Assembly: GCA_037975125.1 (NCBI GenBank) | Contig: CM075856.1 | Location: forward strand, 3,359,098-3,423,097 | Direction: 5' to 3' | DNA from: Latrodectus hesperus | Taxonomy: Eukaryota; Arthropoda; Arachnida; Araneae; Theridiidae | DNA: 64,000 nucleotides | Part shown: piece by piece, positions 61,229-64,000 of the stretch | How the letters are laid out: each line of letters starts with the position of its first letter | Position numbering within the stretch: the first letter of the stretch is position 1 | Position numbers and translations under genes: made by a program | The notes under the pieces: generated by a model | The model's input: only the letters and a program-made list of their open reading frames with translations | Told to the model about the DNA's origin: nothing | Databases searched by the model: none

Positions 61229-62503
61229 ATGCAGCGTGTCACAAGAAAAATGGATATGGATTTAATGAAAAGTCTTCTCGAAAAATTAGCGGAGCAGATA
61301 GCTGAGATGAAAGCTGGACAAGAAGAGATGAAAGCTAGACAAGAAGAGATGAAAGCTAGACAAGAAGAGGTGAAAGCTGGACAAGAAGAGATTAAAACCG
61401 AGATGATGAAAGAGATAAAATCTGGACAGGAGGAGATGAAAGCTGGACAAGAAGAGATGAAAGCTAGACAAGAAGAGATGAAAGCTGGACAAGAAGAGAT
61501 TAAAACCGAGATGATGAAAGAGATAAAATCTGGACAGGAGGATCTTAAAAAGGAACTTAAGAAGGACATTGTAAGTGTTAAAGAAGAATTCTCCAACATC
61601 ATTCAGGAAAAGATGAATGCAATGGAAGATAAGGTAACTTCAGTTGAAACTAAAGTTCTGGAGATAGAAGAAAACGTTGAAGAAGCATTAGACAATATGA
61701 ATAAGAAGATTGAAAGCTTGGAGAAGCAAATGTCAAACAAACATGAGGAACCCAACGTGGCATTTGTGCCTTCCCTAGCCAATATTAAACTCTCAACATT
61801 TGATGGGAAATCATCCTGGCAAGTATACAAGACCCAGTTTATGATGGTAGCGGAAGCTAATGGATGGAATCCCCGAGCCCAAGCTTTTCACCTGGCGGCT
61901 TCTTTAAGAGGAGACGCGGCTGACATCCTCGAGACGCTTCCGGAGGAGCAGAGGCACGATTTCCAAGCCCTATCGAGTGCGCTTGAGCTGCGGTTTGGAG
62001 ATAAGTGCACTAAAGAATATAGCAGACTACAGTTAAAGTCCCGCTATCAAAAAGCGGGTGAAAGTCTGCAAGAATTGGCTGCCGATATTCAGCGACTTTC
62101 CCATCTAGCATTTTCGGACTGCCCAGCTGAGACACGTCAAGATCTGGCTCTCCATCACTTCATCGATAGTGTGAGGGATCCGGAAATACAGAAAACACTT
62201 AGACTCGCCGATGTCAAAGATATTGGATCTGCCCTAGTATACGCACATAAGATAGAGGCTGCCCAGCAGGCCGCGCGTAAAGACCGGCACTCAATCAGAG
62301 CCGTCTCTGCTACTGATACGGACTGTAATCTAAGAAAGCAAATTGAAGATCTGCGGCGAAAAGTCCGTAGCTTAGAATTGAGTAAAGGTGGCAGAAACAT
62401 GAAGATTCAATGTTGGACTTGCGGTGCAGTCGGACACGTCCGTAGAGACTGCCCGAAACGAAAAGATGGTGGAAATGATCTTCCACCACAACAGGGAAAC
62501 TAA
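61229..62503 (+). CDS. Ty3/Gypsy Gag polyprotein
   Basis: 424 codons from the ATG at 61229 to the TAA at 62501. I prefer this start because the upstream frame (from 61082) runs through the LTR and primer-binding site; an ATG at 61250 is an alternative. The N-terminal quarter is a long coiled coil rich in Lys/Glu/Gln with GQEEMKA-type heptads (about residues 20-105), followed by more coiled coil to about residue 170. Next comes the retrotransposon capsid domain (IKLSTFDGKSSWQVYKTQF, then AASLRGDAADILETLP and LALHHFIDSVRDPEIQKTLR). Last is a nucleocapsid zinc knuckle, CWTCGAVGHVRRDC (C-x2-C-x4-H-x4-C, 62411-62452). Gag assembles the particle that packages the RNA. No stop or frameshift is present, suggesting a young copy. 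Pol follows by a -1 frameshift. Confidence 0.92.
   Translation: MQRVTRKMDMDLMKSLLEKLAEQIAEMKAGQEEMKARQEEMKARQEEVKAGQEEIKTEMMKEIKSGQEEMKAGQEEMKARQEEMKAGQEEIKTEMMKEIKSGQEDLKKELKKDIVSVKEEFSNIIQEKMNAMEDKVTSVETKVLEIEENVEEALDNMNKKIESLEKQMSNKHEEPNVAFVPSLANIKLSTFDGKSSWQVYKTQFMMVAEANGWNPRAQAFHLAASLRGDAADILETLPEEQRHDFQALSSALELRFGDKCTKEYSRLQLKSRYQKAGESLQELAADIQRLSHLAFSDCPAETRQDLALHHFIDSVRDPEIQKTLRLADVKDIGSALVYAHKIEAAQQAARKDRHSIRAVSATDTDCNLRKQIEDLRRKVRSLELSKGGRNMKIQCWTCGAVGHVRRDCPKRKDGGNDLPPQQGN
61310..61550. repeat. 21-bp coding repeats in gag
   Basis: Units of GARATGAAAGCTRGACAAGA recur in frame. A larger 108-bp period is also visible: GAGATTAAAACCGAGATGAT starts at about 61388 and again at about 61496. 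The array lengthens the Gag coiled coil and keeps the frame in every unit. Confidence 0.92.
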
Positions 62504-62534
62504 TATGTGGCCATCTCGCGGGGCGGAGATGTCC
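62494..62534 (+). promoter_or_regulatory. -1 ribosomal frameshift signal (gag to pol)
   Basis: Slippery heptamer GGGAAAC at 62494-62500 in the correct phase (G GGA AAC), immediately followed by the gag stop TAA. An 8-nt spacer leads to a stem-loop: 5' arm GGCCATCTC (62509-62517), 8-nt loop GCGGGGCG, 3' arm GAGATGTCC (62526-62534), with one C/T mismatch. A -1 slip moves into the frame that encodes protease and reverse transcriptase. Confidence 0.85.
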
Positions 62535-64000
62535 AGAGAGTCAGAAGCCCCATTTCAAATTGTTTCACATTTCTTCCGTAAGTGGCGGCGACAACGGACT
62601 TTTCGTTATGGGACATGTCAACGAAGTTCCCTGCAGAATGATAATCGATACTGGAGCCAACGTAACTATCATTAGGACAGATTTGGCTCGCAAACTTGGT
62701 GAGAAACTCATCTGGACGCCGCCCTGCATTACCCTCCAAACTGTGACAGGTGATAAGATTAAAGTGCATGGAAAAGTCAATCTAAACATTGCATTTGGTA
62801 ATGCCGTGTACCATCATATGGCATATGTCGCTGATATAAATGACGAATTTATTCTCGGATTGGATTTCCTCAAAGAAAACAATTTCAAGTTAGATTTTAA
62901 AAATAATGAACTACATTCATGTTCTGAAGACATAGCGATTTTTAAGACGAAATATTCAGATATTAAAACAGTCCATCATATAACTGCAAAGAGTGAAATA
63001 ACATTACCACCAAGAACTGAGACAATAGTTTCCGGAGCTCTTTCAGAAGATAATAATTTTCATTATGGATTGACTGAATATCCAGATTCCGACAATAGCG
63101 TTAAAGGAGTACTAGTGGCTTCTTCCCTCGTCGACCTTTCACGAAATGTAATCCCGGTAAGAGTTGCTAATCTAAGCAATAAGGTAAAACTAATAAAAGA
63201 AGGAGAAGTGCTGGCGACTTGCACTCCAGTGACCTGTATTAACCGAAATTGTCAAACCACACTATCTGAGCCTCCTGACACTCTAATTAATGAACTCCTT
63301 CAGAATGCAGAGTTAGATGATAAACAAAGGAATGCTGCAAGAAATCTATTATTAGAATTCGGAGATCTCTTTTCCAAGAAATCAGATGATGTTGGGCGAA
63401 CCAAATTGACGCAGCACCGAATCAATACAGGAAATCATCCACCCATTAAACAACATCCGAGAAGATTGCCATTCGCTAAGCAGGAAGAGGTGGATAATCT
63501 TCTGATGGAAATGCAGCAGAATGACATTATTGAGCCATCAGAGAGTCCTTGGGCTTCGCCTATTGTTTTAGTTCGGAAGAAAGATGGTTCTACCCGATTC
63601 TGCGTTGACTATCGTCGGTTAAACAACATCACTAAAAAAGATAGTTACCCTCTTCCTAGGATTGACGATACACTTGATGCTTTATCCGGAAAACAATGGT
63701 TTTCGACTTTGGATCTCAAGAGTGGTTATTGGCAAGTAGAGATACATCCTGAGGATCGAGAAAAGACTGCATTCACCACAGGACAAGGACTTTGGCAGTT
63801 CAAGGTTATGCCATTTGGGCTTTGCAATGCACCTGCAACGTTTGAGCGCCTGATGGAGACAGTATTACGAGGACTTTCCTACGAAGCGTGTTTGGTATAT
63901 TTGGACGATATCATTATTGTAGGGTGCACATTCGAAGACCATTTAAGAAACATCCGAAAGGTGCTGGAAAAATTAAAAATGGCCAACCTGAAGCTGAATC
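62500..64000 (+). CDS. Ty3/Gypsy Pol (protease and reverse transcriptase), partial at the window edge
   Basis: Open in the -1 frame relative to gag from 62479 to the end of the window, with no stop in the 500 codons I translated. Protease: VPCRMIIDTGANVTII, active-site DTGA at 62647-62658, and the flap/C-terminal block EFILGLDFLKEN. Reverse transcriptase: IEPSESPWASPIVLVRKKDG, RFCVDYRRLN, STLDLKSGYWQVEI (catalytic Asp at 63712), MPFGLCNAPATFERLM and CLVYLDDIII (Asp codons 63904 and 63907 of the YLDD box). These are all the residues expected of an active enzyme. RNase H, integrase and the 3' LTR lie beyond position 64000. It has no start codon of its own and depends on the frameshift signal. 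Confidence 0.94.

Noticed and set aside
61156..61602. Minus-strand frames across the gag repeat
   Set aside because: Shadow frames of the gag coiled-coil repeats; Ser/Phe-rich complement of Lys/Glu codons.

Overview
This is an AT-rich, gene-poor stretch of an arthropod nuclear genome. A spider or other arachnid is my best guess. The guess rests on the mix of Tc1/mariner relics, tRNA-derived SINEs, RNase H-bearing non-LTR elements, Helitrons and Ty3/Gypsy elements, on very long (AT)n and (GT)n runs, and on the absence of any bacterial-style gene organisation. No species can be fixed from the sequence alone. A run of exactly 500 N (2939-3438) is an assembly gap of conventional size.

Only one intact-looking host-type gene is visible: a complete single-exon CFAP20/Bug22-like protein on the minus strand (54203-54793). 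Nearly everything else that can be recognised is mobile DNA. From left to right: a Tc1-like relic (430-1626); a 58-bp minisatellite (4402-5268); a 5'-truncated non-LTR retrotransposon ending in a (CAA)n tail (7290-7829); several SINEs; a TIR element with long inverted ends (15112-15888); a degraded Helitron (about 18372-22919) carrying a nested LINE with a 12-bp target-site duplication; a 64-bp minisatellite (23418-24250); a tandem duplication (25963-27356) with a SINE in only one copy; a complete but dead 1.3-kb mariner (29919-31221); a second Tc1 relic (32801-33545); a second LINE family with a 15-bp target-site duplication (35581-36358); LINE ORF1-like remains (37484-38240); a foldback element (52298-52456); a relic Gypsy element whose 5' LTR and gag have taken three MITE insertions (55377-57572); and, at the right edge, the first 3.3 kb of a young Ty3/Gypsy element with intact gag and an open pol frame that runs out of the window.

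Three relationships tie the elements together. First, the LINE family at 7290, 18555 and 40331 and several SINE families end in the same ATAAG-(C)AACAACAAC tail, as expected if the LINE machinery mobilises the SINEs. Second, SINEs with different tRNA-like heads share a central domain and swap 3' domains. Third, in the right-hand Gypsy element gag ends in a canonical -1 frameshift heptamer (GGGAAAC) directly before its stop codon, 8 nt ahead of a stem-loop, which would place the ribosome in the protease/reverse-transcriptase frame.

The remaining long AT-rich stretches hold nothing I can support as genes, and they are listed as such.
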